From: Grammothele lineata | Lineage: Eukaryota; Basidiomycota; Agaricomycetes; Polyporales; Polyporaceae | Assembly: GCA_002150815.3 (NCBI GenBank) | Contig: NDFF03000055.1 | Span: forward strand, 372,001 to 436,000 | Length of the DNA stretch: 64,000 bases | Direction: 5' to 3' | Part shown: piece by piece, positions 47,562 to 59,400 of the stretch | Layout of the letters: every line of letters starts with the position of its first letter | How positions within the stretch are numbered: the stretch's first letter is position 1 | Made by a program: the position numbers and the translations under genes | The notes under the pieces: generated by a model | Databases searched by the model: none | The model's input: the letters and a program-made list of their open reading frames with translations, nothing else | What the model was told of the DNA's origin: nothing

Positions 47562-49142
47562 ATGGCATCGACGCAACCCCCCCACGATCCCGCCCTCGCC
47601 CACGTCTCCACCGCCCCCGCCGCTCCTCCGCCCGCTGCTGGCAATCAGCCACCAGCCGGCGGTGCACCTTCGGCATCGCTACCCGGGCTCCTCGCCAACG
47701 TTGGCCACGAGCAGATTGCGGCGCTCCTGAAGCACATTCCGGACCTCTTTCAGAGGGTGAGTGGCCCCGCCCCATCGTTCCCCATCGCTCGCGCACTCCG
47801 CCCTGAGACATCGAGCCGGTGCGCCCCGCCCGTCGCGCGCAAAGACGTCGGGCACGCGCTACACGTGATCGGGAGCATCGGTCACGTTCGTCGCGATGAT
47901 CACGGAGGGGCGCGCGATGCGCGCGCAGCACCCGTACCTTTGTCGGGACTCGGTGCGCCGAGCCCCATCCGTCGTTTGCTCCGTCGCCGACGCCCTGGTG
48001 TGTCTTCATCCGAATGTCGATCGTCAGGGCCGATGTCTATGAGCCAGTCATTTAGCAGTCGTACCTAGATGGTTCTATCAATAGCCGTTCTGGCCATGGT
48101 GTCCATGATCCTCCTTTCCTTGCCATAGCTTGATTCGTCTACTGAACGCTAACAATGATCTATCCAGTCAGAGAATCTGAAGGACTCTGCTGCCGCCGAG
48201 GCGCTATCCAACCTCTCCCAAGGGGCCGCTTTCCTCCCCCAAGCACCCACCGGCCAATTCCCCCATGGCATGCTCCCCAACCAAACCCCTCTTCCGGGCG
48301 CGCCGATGTCGAGCGACCCTGGACCGTCTTCACACCCTCGTGGGCCACCTAACTTAGGCCAGCTTTCCGCTATTGCGTCCGTGATCCAGAACGCCCAGCA
48401 AGCACCACCGCCTCCGGAAGAGGGTGTTGAGGGTCCACAGGATGATCACGGCGACGATTCATCGCCCGATGGCGGCGACAAGCCACCCACGAAGTCTTCT
48501 GGCCGCCGAGGCGGTCGCAGCGCGACCATGACCAACGACGAGTGGGCGCGGATCCGGAAAGACAACCACGTACGTCCGCCTCCTCATCCACCTTCACCTA
48601 GTCTCCCCCACGCCACTCACTGATCTCACGCACTTCCTCGCGAACAGAAAGAAGTCGAGCGCCGACGGCGCGGAAACATCAACGAAGGCATCAACGAGCT
48701 CGGGCGGATCGTGCCGAACGGGTCGGGCGAGAAGGCCAAAGGCGCGATCCTCTCCCGCGCGGTGCAGTACATCCACCACCTCAAGGAGAACGAGGCGCGC
48801 AACATCGAGAAGTGGACGCTCGAGAAGCTGCTCATGGACCAGGCCATGGGCGACCTCCAGGCCCAGCTCGAGGAGATGCGCCGCATGTGGGACGAGGAGC
48901 GCATCCAGCGCCAGCGCGCGGAGGCGGAGCTGGAGCTCCTTAGGGGACATAAGGCTGCCGCGGGCGCGGCGTCGGCGGGCGCGGAGGGTGGCGCGAGTGC
49001 GCCTCCGGCGGCTCCTGCTGCAGGGGCCGCGCCTGCGTCCAAGGATACAGGCAAGCGCGAGCGGCAGGAAGAGGAAGAGGTGGAAGAGCACGTCCAGGAC
49101 GGGGAGAACGAGGACCGGTCGAAGCGGCAGCGCACCGAGTAG
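47562..49142 (+). CDS. CBF1: bHLH transcription factor, Cbf1 type
   Basis: Three exons: 47562-47756, 48168-48569 and 48648-49142 (363 residues). The N-terminus is Pro/Ala-rich with ANVGHEQIAALLKHIPDLFQ; the middle is acidic and disordered. The basic region spans the last splice junction (RIRKDNH/KEVERRRRGNINEGIN) and keeps the His, Glu and Arg that read the CACGTG E-box. Helix 2 is GAILSRAVQYIHHLKENEAR, followed by a coiled coil rich in Glu, Gln and Met. The C-terminus has basic and acidic clusters. Cbf1 in yeast binds centromere CDEI and methionine-pathway promoters. The first intron is 411 nt, ending after a CTAAC branch site; I saw no extra exon in it. Confidence 0.88.
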
Positions 49143-51759
49143 ATCGGCTCGAGTCCCCACGTCCATCTCCGCCCCCCCCCCTTTCCCTTCTACTTCGCTC
49201 CTCCACCTCCGTTCTCCGTCTGCTCCCTGCCTCCCTCATATGCTGATCCCGCTAGTCCCTACCGCTCCGCCCGTCCGCTATGTTCCCTTCCTTCCCGACT
49301 GACCGACAGCGCATCCGATGATTGCGCGTCTCTCCCCGCCCTGTTTCCTTCCATCTTTCTTCTCTAGGCTGTGTAGCGTACTCCTCTGTACATGTATAGT
49401 GCCCTCCCTCCCTCCTCCCCTTCCCCCACCCTCACCACCTTTGGGACAATCAGTTAGTTCTGTTGCACGACCCGACCGAGTGTACGATATGTAATCCTAC
49501 CGCTCCCGTCCCCCGACTTCTCCGTCCGCCATTCGCTCGCCCTTCTCCCGCTCTCGCGCGGGGATGCCCCGCGCTGCGCACGTCCCCGTCGTCGGGGATT
49601 GAGAGACTTCCGCTCGCGAACCCGCCGTCGCGAGAGCTAGAAGCCGCTTCATAAAACACTGGGGCCCTGAAGAACTCCGGCCGCGTCAGTCTGAGACGGT
49701 ACGGAGTCGCGGTCTCGGCCCGTCGACGACGTCGTGTCCGCCGCGGCCGTTCCCCCGTCGCGTCAGATTGGGACGGTCAGGTAACAGGTTGCGTGTGACG
49801 TCCGGCCCGGTCGGGGTGTCCCACCTTCACGAGTGAGCGAGTCTAGCGCAGGCCCGGATGTCAGCGCACGTTAATATCGCTTACATAGCAACTCAAACTT
49901 CTCAAGGGTGGGTTTCGACGTCCGGGTGGGCCGATGCCATCGCTCAACTCCTCAAGAACAGTCAAGAACGCGCGTCGAGGATCCAAGAATTCTGGCAGCC
50001 ACGGCCGTCGAATCTGATGTCGACGTCGCGCACCGGCACCGACAGGCAGGTGCGGTGGGCCGTAGGGTATGTACCATTCACCCGCGCGGTCTGAGTTACG
50101 GTCAACGCGCGGGCGCGAACGTCGGCCTCTATGCACTATAGCATGCGAAGCACTCGGCTTGGTGACGTAGGAGGCGTGCGCAAGTCCTCGCGACCGCGCG
50201 GGCGGTGTAGCTTGAGGCTGTTGTTTAACGGCGCCACGGAGTTGCGTACGTACTACGGGCTCTCAGTACTTACGGAGGCTGACGGAGGCCGCGTCGAGAC
50301 GAACAGCGCGCGCAGCGCTAGGGCTCGCACGCGATAAAGTGCCGCCAAGGCCCGGTTTACAGGGGCTTTGTGGCAATAGCCTAATTAAGCAGGCACCGAA
50401 CTCGAGAAGCGCTCCCGCTCTGGCATTGAATCTGATGGACCGCCGCAGGGCGATATCATTGTATCGAGAATCATATAGGGGGCGAGCAGTGACAGGGTGG
50501 CATTACGTGGGCGGATGATGCGTAAGAAAGTTACGCAGAGCAGAGCGTGTCTGACGGTCACTTGATGCAATGTACGTATGTACACACTTACTACAAAACT
50601 TCTTGAGAACGTCCGCTCGCGCTGGGTGAGACCACCGTCTGAGACTGTCTTCGATCGTCTCGGCAACCGATGGAGCGCGGTTCGAACTTCCGGGGGCGCC
50701 GCACCGTTCGAGTCGCGCGGAACAGCGGGGCTCTAGCTTCAGCTAAGGCAACGGGCTACGGTCAGCAACTGTCAGGATCCACATTCTTCACCACGAACTC
50801 TCGTTAGAGAAGCCTGACGGGACGCCACGGAAGATCAGTTACTCGAAAGTGTGCATAGCTGGATGCATATGGAGCTAGATGGCCGAATGCGGACGGCCGC
50901 CACCGCGCCTCGCCGCGCCCGGTGAACCAGAGTCACGGTGTGGGCCGAGGGCGACGCGTGCGGATCGCTGCAGGTACGCTCTGCAAATTGCGGCGAGACG
51001 GTCGTGATGAGGAACACGCAACACGAGGGCGCTCGCGAGCTTCGACGTGCGTGGGCGGATGGGGCACGCGGCGGGGATGGAGGAGAGGAAGGGAAGCATC
51101 AAGCAATAAGCTGATGGATCATGGTCGCGTCGTGGACGTTTCGCCGACGTGGTTAGCCGGGAGGAGGGAGTGCCTGGGGATGTCTCAGGAAGCGCCTTGG
51201 AGCGAGGGGGGCCGGTTAGGCTCGTTTAGGCTGTCGAGGGGGAGGCTTGGGCTCCAAGGGGCAGCCTGGGGCAGCGTGCAGACGGGGGTTGTGGCGTCGG
51301 TGCAGGCGGGGGACGCGGGCCGGATATGGTCGGGAGGAGAGCGTCGAGCACGCGAGCGGAGGAGAGTCGGAGGCGCGGGGCGATCGCGGGGTGGGCGTCG
51401 GTCGGGCGGACGGCGGATGAAGGGAGGATGCGGCGGTGACGCGTGGTGGCGCTCCACTTCGCTCACCTCCGAGGGGCGGGCGCCTCAGGGCCCGAGGGGC
51501 ACCGGTCGTGGCCCGTGGCTCCCGTGAGCGGTCTGCCTCAGGGTGAGGAGGTGGAACGAGCTGTAGCGAGGCAACGCTGCCACCGGCTCGCTCGCCGTGG
51601 GAGAGAGCCGCTCGCGAGATCAGCCTCCTGGGAGTGCTCAGATCCCGTTTGTATACGCCCTCCCTCCGCCGCCAATCGTCACGCCTTCTCTCTCCTTTGA
51701 CCCCGAGCTTCCTCTCTCCTCCCCCGTCTTCCTCCCATCTCCACTCCGCCTGCGCCATC
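49143..51759. other. intergenic region, 2.6 kb
   Basis: 3' flank of the bHLH gene and upstream region of the G-alpha gene. 49150-49440 is strongly pyrimidine-rich. 49500-51600 is GC-rich with many CpGs; open frames there are long only because stops are rare. No exon, tRNA or repeat could be supported. Confidence 0.45.
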
Positions 51760-54116
51760 ATGGCCGCGCGCTATCTCATCGACGAGGACCCCCTCTCCCG
51801 CCTCCTTGCACCCCCACCAAACGAGTCTCCCGAGGAGAAGGAGATGCGCCTCCGCCTCGAAGCCGAGGCGCGCCAGATAAGTGACAGGATAGACGACCAG
51901 ATCAAGGCAGAGAGGGCAGCCATGAAGAAAAACAGGCCAGTCAAGGTCCTCCTCCTCGGCCAGAGCGAAAGCGGTCCGTCCCCCTTCCCCTCGCGCAGTC
52001 GTTCCCCATCTCACGTCTCTTTCCCCGGGCCTTTTCAGGAAAGTCGACAACGCTTAAAAGTATGTCCTAGCCTCTTTATGTTACGGCATGACGTTCTCCC
52101 CCCTTCTCTTTCATTAAACCGCCCACAATGTTGGCTCGGGTGGGAGCAGTCGGTTCGAGGCACCCACAGCGTCCATGGCCTTGCTTCGATCCTGTTCCGA
52201 GTGTGTCGCGGCGTCGAGTCTATGAACCTACGCGGACCACCCAGCGCATCGCGCAGCCTGACCTTTGGTCCATCTATCCTCTTTCTTGCCTCTTCCATGC
52301 TTGTTATTTGCATCCACGCAGGCAGACAAGTCTTGCCCCTCGCGCCTACCCAGCGTTCCCCGCGCGCGTCCCTCCCACTCCCCCCGTAACTGTGCAGGTA
52401 GCGCGCGCCAGTCCCCTTTACCGCTCACCACCTCCGTCCTCCAAGTCGGACCACAAATACTAACGCGCGCGCCCGTCCCGCAGACTTCCAGCTCTCCTAC
52501 TGCAAAGACCAATGGGAAGCCGAGCGCGCCTCCTGGCGCATGGTCATCCAGCTCAACCTCGTCCGCGGCATCAACACCATCCTCGACCTCCTCTCCGACG
52601 AGATCGCGGGCGGGCCCGCCCCCGCCGCAGGCGACTCGGACGTCTCGGACGACTCCGACTCCGGGCGCCCCGCGTCCGCCTCGTCCCCGTACGCGTCCTC
52701 CGCGGGCGCGGCGGCCGCTGCGGCGGCGCGCCTGGGGAGCACCCACCGCTTGTTGAAGTTGAGGCTGGCGCCGCTTAGGACGGTCCAGCGCGACCTCGAG
52801 CTCCGGATCGGGATCCAAGCGGGCGAAGATATGGGCGATACTGCCGTCTCCCCGCCCGGGTCGCCCATCGTCGGGCCTGGGGGGCGCAAGCAGGAGTTCT
52901 TTGTCCGGAGCGCGACGAGCTGGAAAAGGGAGAGGGGGCAGAGCGTGAGCGATTACGTGGGCGGTGGGGGGAGGCGGTCGAAGGAGGTGCAGATGCGCGA
53001 GACGGCGGATATTCTGGCGGGGTGTGCGGATGATATGCTGGCGATTTGGGAGGACCCGGCTGTGAGGGAGATGTTGCTCCATAAGGGGGTGAGGATGGAG
53101 GCAACACCAGGATTGTATGTCCGACAGTGCGATTTGTGGAGGGGAACTGACGGCGACTTTTGCAGCTTCTTGAACGACATCCGGAGGATCGCGTCGAGAG
53201 AGTACGTCCCCTCTGACAACGACGTCGTCCGCGCGCGACTACGCACGCTCGGCGTGCAAGAGTACAAAATCAAGCTCAACAAAGGTCCCTTCCCCTCCCC
53301 CTTCCGTGCCCCTGCGTCGTTTTCGCTGACACCAACCCAGGCCCCTCCTCCGCGTCCGACTGGTACATCTACGACGTCGGCGGCTCCCGCACACAACGCA
53401 TGGCCTGGTACCCCTACTTCGACGACTGCGACGCGATCATCTTCCTCGCGCCCGTCAGCTGCTTCGACGAGCGCCTCACCGAGGACCGGCGCGTGAACCG
53501 CCTCGAGGACAGCTACATGCTCTGGAAGGCCGTCGTCTCCTCGAAGTTACTGGCGAAGACGTCGATCGTCTTGTTCTTGAACAAGTGCGATTTGCTGCAG
53601 AGGAAGTTGGAGAGCGGGGTAAGGATTAAGGATTTTGTGCATAGTTATGGGGATCGGCCGAACGATGTGGAGCATGCGCTCAAGTGTGAGTCGCCCGCCC
53701 CGTGTTGCGTTGTTGGGTTGGTTGATTGCTGGCTGCTGACTGATGGGGTGGGGCAGACTTCGGGCAACACTTCAAGGATATCCTCAGGAAGAACTCGCCG
53801 GAGCCCCGGCCGTTCAGGGTGCACTCGACCTCCGTCGTGGTACGCTCCTCTTTTCATCTCATCTCCCATATCCCGGCGCGCGTGGCTCACGACACGGTGC
53901 GAATCGCAGGACACACAAGCCACAGCCGTCACACTCGCTGTCGGTGAGTACCGCGTCTCCCTCCCTTCTGTCTCCCGCCCCTTCCTCCACCCCCGCCTCC
54001 TCGCCGTCGTGGTCGCGCGCGACACACGTTGACGGACCGCCCCCTTCTCTTTGTGCTTTCATACAGTCGAAGAAGGCATCCTCCGCGAGCACCTGCAGCG
54101 GGCGGACCTGCTCTGA
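51760..54116 (+). CDS. divergent heterotrimeric G-protein alpha subunit
   Basis: Eight exons: 51760-51973, 52039-52059, 52484-53114, 53166-53284, 53341-53685, 53757-53839, 53910-53943 and 54067-54116 (498 residues; usual about 355). P-loop LLLGQSESGKSTTLKN (split over a 21-nt exon), FFLNDIRRIASREYVPSDND, VVRARLRTLGV (switch I, catalytic Arg kept), YDVGGSRTQRMAWYPYF (switch II), VLFLNKCDLL (NKxD) and a C-terminal helix EEGILREHLQRADLL. The extra length is a low-complexity Ser/Asp/Ala insert and a loop in the helical domain. The switch II Gln of DVGGQR, needed for GTP hydrolysis, is Ser here. Basidiomycetes carry several such divergent G-alpha genes. A possible second terminal exon lies at 54446. 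The intron 52060-52483 is 424 nt. Confidence 0.9.
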
Positions 54117-54445
54117 GCGGTAGAGCTGCGTTCCGCCCGCTCCGCCGTCCCGCACTGGGCAATATGTAGTATCCAGCAACGTTGCCTCGGACACCACGCC
54201 TTCTAGCGTGCCCATCTCTTCGCTATGCCGCCTACGGGAAGCGGCCGATATCCGGCGCGGTCGACGTACTGGCCCCTCATGCGCCTCCGCAAACCGCGCC
54301 GAACTCAACGCGCTCAACGTCGTCGGACCTGACCTGACCTTGCCTCATACGTTACTACTGCTTACGCTTACTCTCACGTTCCCGCGATCCTTCGCGCCCT
54401 CACCGCCTTATCCATCGTCCGTTCTTGTGCTCATGCCCCGTCTAG

Positions 54446-54498
54446 TCCAAGACAACATCCTCAAGAAGAACCTCGAGCGGTCGGACCTGGTGGTATGA
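54446..54498 (+). other. possible alternative last exon of the G-alpha gene
   Basis: After an acceptor GTCTAG at 54445, the sequence reads, in the same phase as exon 8 (TC completing a Val codon), VQDNILKKNLERSDLVV and stop. It aligns with the exon at 54067 (VEEGILREHLQRADLL) and looks somewhat more like the canonical G-alpha tail. Between the two no other G-alpha exon is visible. Either it is an alternative terminal exon spliced from 53943, or the relic of an exon duplication. Confidence 0.55.
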
Positions 54499-55679
54499 TC
54501 CTAGCCAGGATCCCCCATCCATCTATCCATCCATCCGTACGATCGCCCCCCCCCCGGCCCCACCTCTGCCACCGCCTCCTCCACCCACCGCACGCACGCA
54601 CGCACTGCACCGCTGTCCTTGCCCTTTCGGTATGCCACTTCGTCCATGTTGCCGCTGATGCTAGACGAAGCTAACCAGAGAGGGGTTGTGGATATCCGCA
54701 GATTTATTCCTAACGCTATAGACGCTCGCGTCCCCGTCCTCCACATCCACGTCCACATCCGCGTCCACATCCACCCATGTCCACGTCCACATCACGTCCA
54801 CGTCCTGTCCCCGTCAACACCATATCCGTGCCCCCCTTCCCTGCTACATGCGCATACATACGTACAGTACGACCCGCACGATCGTCCCCCGGGCTGTGCG
54901 CTCTTCTCTTCGGTCCCCCCGCCACGTGCGTTTCCCGCGCCATACCCCACCCGCCGACCGGGGTTCGAGGACTTGGGGGCTGCCGGTCGCGCCTCCGTCG
55001 ACCTTCCTCCCTGCCTTCTGTGTGCCCCATCCGAGGCGCGTGCGCTTTGTTGTCACATAGCTCCTTTGTAGCCTAGCTTCACCAGACCGTCGCCCCCATT
55101 GCCGTCGCAGTCGCTACCGCCGCCTGCTTATCTTATTCGCGCCGTTCTTCGTGCATCGTGCTTCATGCTTCGTGCTTCGATCTTCGTCCAAGTATCTCAA
55201 GTTCGCATTCTGCTTGTGCTGTGCTTTTCTTCCTCTTGTATGTATTGTACTGCGTACTTACTACTTCCTGTTTACTGCTGACTGTTTGCTGTTCACTGCG
55301 TACCGTGCTCGCTCTGCCCTTTCTCGTGTCCGTACGCGTCCGAACGCATTGCGCTTGCCTACAAGGCTGCGATTGCGCGATTGAGGCTGATGTAAATGTG
55401 ACGGCCGGAATGCCCCGAAAAGCCTCACGAGATAGGAAAAGTACTTCGGGAAGTGAGCACTGTTGAGCACGGGTGAGCGCAGGTAAGAGGAGGTGAGAGG
55501 CGGTGAGAGGTGTTGAAAACGGTTGAGCTTACCGGGGGTGCTGAGGTGATCGCGAGTGAACGTGAGTGAGCATGCGTGATTGGAGGCGAAAGTTGATGAG
55601 AGCGTTGAATGAACACGATTCTTAGAGCCCTTTCTTTCTCGCTCGCTCACTCTCACCGCCCTTCACTTGAGGAGGGACG
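54499..55679. other. intergenic region with simple repeats
   Basis: A GTCCAC/CACATC minisatellite lies at about 54735-54815, GTGCTTC/ATGCTTC repeats at about 55145-55180 and G-rich AGGTGAGAGG-like repeats at about 55465-55520. No coding feature. Confidence 0.5.
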
Positions 55680-55987
55680 AAGCCATGGCAGTCGACGTCG
55701 ATCCGGACAAGGCGACGATTAGCAAACGGGTTACTTCTTGATTCGATGAGTTGACAACATCACATCCAGTCTCAGCTGGTGCGGTGACTCGCGCTGCACA
55801 CTCCCTCAACTCGAACATACGGGTATACAAGTACAACACAGGCCAGTATTTTGGTCCACATTACGACGATACTGTTCGTGATGCAGCGACGGGCGCGAAT
55901 GAGGTCACTCGAGAGGCACTCATTCGCCGGCACCACACCAACGAATGGCGTCTGGAGCAATTCTCGGCTCCGTTTTTTGTCCAATGA
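55680..55987 (+). pseudogene. fragment of a 2-oxoglutarate/Fe(II) oxygenase (prolyl hydroxylase type)
   Basis: The frame at 55751-55987 contains SLNSNIRVYKYNTGQYFGPH followed by YDDTVRDAATG, which matches the region with the first iron ligands (HxD within HYDD) of fungal prolyl-4-hydroxylase-like proteins. An upstream KRV-like stretch near 55725 is cut by a stop. The expected downstream half (second His and 2OG-binding Arg) is absent; the frame runs into unrelated sequence and stops. It therefore looks like a truncated, decayed gene copy. Confidence 0.5.
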
Positions 55988-56452
55988 AACGTCTCGTAAG
56001 GATGGTTGGCATCACATGCGCATTCAACGGTAGACGCCTCAATCGGAGTCAAGTTCGTCAGAATATTCGGAGCTCGAAACTTGAGCGCTTGAGCGCTCGG
56101 CGAGCTTGTGTCCCAAACCCAACTCGCCTCCTCCATCTCAACCTGCCCCGCGCTCTCCCTTTTGGTCTATGGACTTTCGCTTGTTTTCCTGTCTGTCTTA
56201 TGTGCGGAAACCCCAAGGTCTCTAGCAATATACATCAGCAGCCATTCACTGAGTTATAGATTTGATACAAGACTTCTCATGATAATTTGACACGTAGAAG
56301 TCCGAAGGGGCGAAGCCTGAGAAGAAGACGAAGATGCACTAATCTCCGACTCAGAACCATGTTGTCTTCGGTTACGATGCCACGCCTGTATCAAGTCTGA
56401 ATGTTGGACAGTTACCTCGTTTGTGCACGGTCTTAGCTCTATCCCTCCCCAA
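55988..56452. other. intergenic region upstream of the fusion gene
   Basis: No supported feature; AT-richer than the flanking genes. Confidence 0.4.
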
Positions 56453-59400
56453 ATGGCCTCTTCAACTACCCCATGGGATATCTACGCTCAACAGCTCTTC
56501 TCCCACGGCTACGGCTACCCCCTTTGGATTCCCGAGCCGAACGAACGCGAAGTAAGCATCGGAGACGTCGGCTGGTTGAAGGACGGCGAATTTCGCTCTC
56601 TGTTCAACTGCATGAAACCACCCGATCATCCGATAAACACGAGAAGAGGCGTACCTTCAGACTTTGCGATATTCAACACAAAAAACGCCTTGATCAGCCA
56701 ATGTGACAGGATTATGCAGAAGGTCGTCTGCAGCCGCAGCATGCGGATTAGGCAAGGTAGCGCGCAAGTCGGCGGTGGCGCGTGAGTTCTCTCTTTGAGT
56801 CGTCTCTCACTTTCACAGCCAGGAGCCTTACCTTGGGCGTGACAACAGCGACGCGGTATCCGCGAACGCTGCTGTAGGCTTTGCATTCAACTCCCTGTCT
56901 GATACAGGCGCATTCCTTATGCTCGAGCCTCCCGGCCAGAGCACAGATCTCGAGTCGAAGCGGCATATTGTCAATTATATGCGCGTCAACTTCAATTCCT
57001 GGGTTGATTATGCAAACGGCGAAGACAGCTGGGGCCTTGAGCTCCGCGACCACGATATCGCCTTTATCTGTGGGACGACCAAGACGACTCGTTGGCTGGT
57101 TTCTGCATACCAGGGAGACTCCTTTCGCGAGAAAGAGGGATACGTCTCCGGCGACTTTGGTCCGTTTGCATCGGCTAACCTCTCTGTCCATATATCAGAC
57201 AGAATCCTTCCGACGAATCATTACCGTACGGGTCCCTCAGCGTCTCAGCGACCTGTTATTGCGCCGACTCCTCGTTCGACGGACGCCGAAGAGGCGGTGT
57301 TAGCCCCCGAGCCTAACCAATGCATATTCGTGCATTACTACAAGATGCAGCGGCGCCAGTTCTGGTGGCCTGTCAAAGAGCCAATGCGCGCTGCTGCGGG
57401 GCCAGATGACCCTGGAGACTCAGAGGATCCCGACTTGGGGAGTGCGCTCGCAGTGCCCTACACTGGTGACGATTACTGCGAACCTGGATACACCTTAGTA
57501 CCGGAGCATGTCACCGCGGTGGGCGAGGTAAGTGCACATCGTTTTACGCCAGTGTATTATGCTGAACAGAGGCACCGAAACGTATTCTTCGCAGGCCTAT
57601 GACCCCGTACGACACGTTCTGGATTACATATTTCAGGTATGCTCCGACAATCTTGTGATTTGTTCGTTGTCTCACGTGAATGTTCAATCTAGAGCTCCAA
57701 TGCAACCATGGCTGTTGCATCCGACATAGATCTCTGTGCGCTGTTCGACTCCGATGTATGTCATCCTGAGTCTTCTTATCTTGTTCTTACCTTTGACTGA
57801 GGCTCAAATTGGTATTCTCCGCAGAGGTTTCCTGATGATATTCCTACAGCTTTGAAGGAGCTATCGCCTGTAGTTGAAGTAGATGAGCACGGCGGTATGT
57901 ATGCCAGTCTCTGTGATAATTAGATCTGTTGCTGATTTTTGAGGCAGTGGGGACGGTTCACGCTGGTTCGCCGAGACCACATGCTGCCAAGGAGGAGGAA
58001 GTAGCGCTCTCTAGTTCCGTGTGGTCATGGCCTCTCAATTCTAGCTCCGTCACGCCGCCTACTGCACCATACTCCCCCGGGCCGGACATCGACAGTACTG
58101 TCCCAATTTCAGGTCAACTTTTTGACGTGGACCCTTCACCAACGAAGATCCCTGACGGGGATAAGATTCTGATCCAGTCCGTGATGGCGGAGTGGGAGGA
58201 TATGAAAGATGGGATAGGCGAGAACGACGTTACGGCCCTTTGGAAGGACCTAGCAAAACAGAAGGATGGGTTAGAAGCGCTTCGTCAGTATTCTCTACTT
58301 TCCCCTTTTGTTTTTCACCCAGGCTTGAAGTTCTCCCCCCCCATTCGTATAACCTCCAGGTGCCAGTGGCAGCGTGCTCGGGAGCGACAGTGGGTACGAG
58401 AGCATGGCCGTGACGGACGCGGAAATCGAACTCCGCCGTATCCTTGGCCTTGCGCCGGACCAGCCATTGAGTCTCAGCGCTTTGACGGACCCTCCTCCCG
58501 GCCAGCGCCCTGATTACTCGATCCCGGCGCTGTCTCAGCTGGCGATCCTCGGGAGCCCCGAACAGCGTCTGACATTGATGGGAATTTACCTGGCGTTGGA
58601 GGACCGTTTCGAGTGGTTCAAGAATAATCGTCACGACAGGTCATGGCAGGTGCGTTTTTCAGTATCCACTGTCGCTCGCATTATCTTAACTTTTCTGTCG
58701 TGGAGTTGTCTGTCCGTTTCAACCTGTCTCTCCAAAAGTGTTTTCGGTCCATCCCCAAGCCGATCACAGAGCCTGGCAAAGGCAGCTACTGGGTGGTGGA
58801 CTACTCGCAGGGCGCGGGCATAAAGCGTCCTCGGCTCCCGAAGCGCAACAAGCGCGGCATGGAGGGCGTAGACAGCAAAGTGGGTAGCATCCCGGAGGAG
58901 GAGGCTTTGACTTCGGACAAGGAGGCACCAGTGTCTTTGCCCTCGCAGTCCGCCCATGAGTTCGGTAACAACTATAGTTACGAGGTCCGAGTCTCGTCTC
59001 CACCGCCGTACACAGAGGGATTGGAACCCGGCCACTTCCGCTGGAACGGGGTGAGCATGTCGCAGATGGGACACCCTTCCATAAGTCCACCTAATCATTC
59101 TGCCCAGCGAAAAGATGATATTGAGCGCTACAATTCGAGACTGGTGTTCAGGAGCGGCGAAAGGATCGTGAGTGGACTGTGGGGAATGCGCTACTAGGCC
59201 GGAGAGCTGATTATACGGCATGCTAGGACTTGGATTTGCTGCATGAAGATCGCTCGCTGCTTCAAACTGGCAACTTTCTCCTTCGCCACTCGGATTCCAG
59301 CTTTGGACGGAAAGAGTGGACAGAACTCTTCGTTCTTTTGTTTGACAACTACCGTACGTCTTTCCCCTCACTCGGTTATCGCTTCAAATATCAGATGCGT

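Noticed and set aside
49500..51700. Many long open frames upstream of the G-alpha gene
   Set aside because: They overlap on both strands in GC-rich DNA where stops are rare; none has a domain or consistent splicing.
54735..54815. GTCCAC/CACATC tandem repeat as a CRISPR-like or functional array
   Set aside because: Units are short, imperfect and without spacers; an ordinary minisatellite in a eukaryotic intergenic region.
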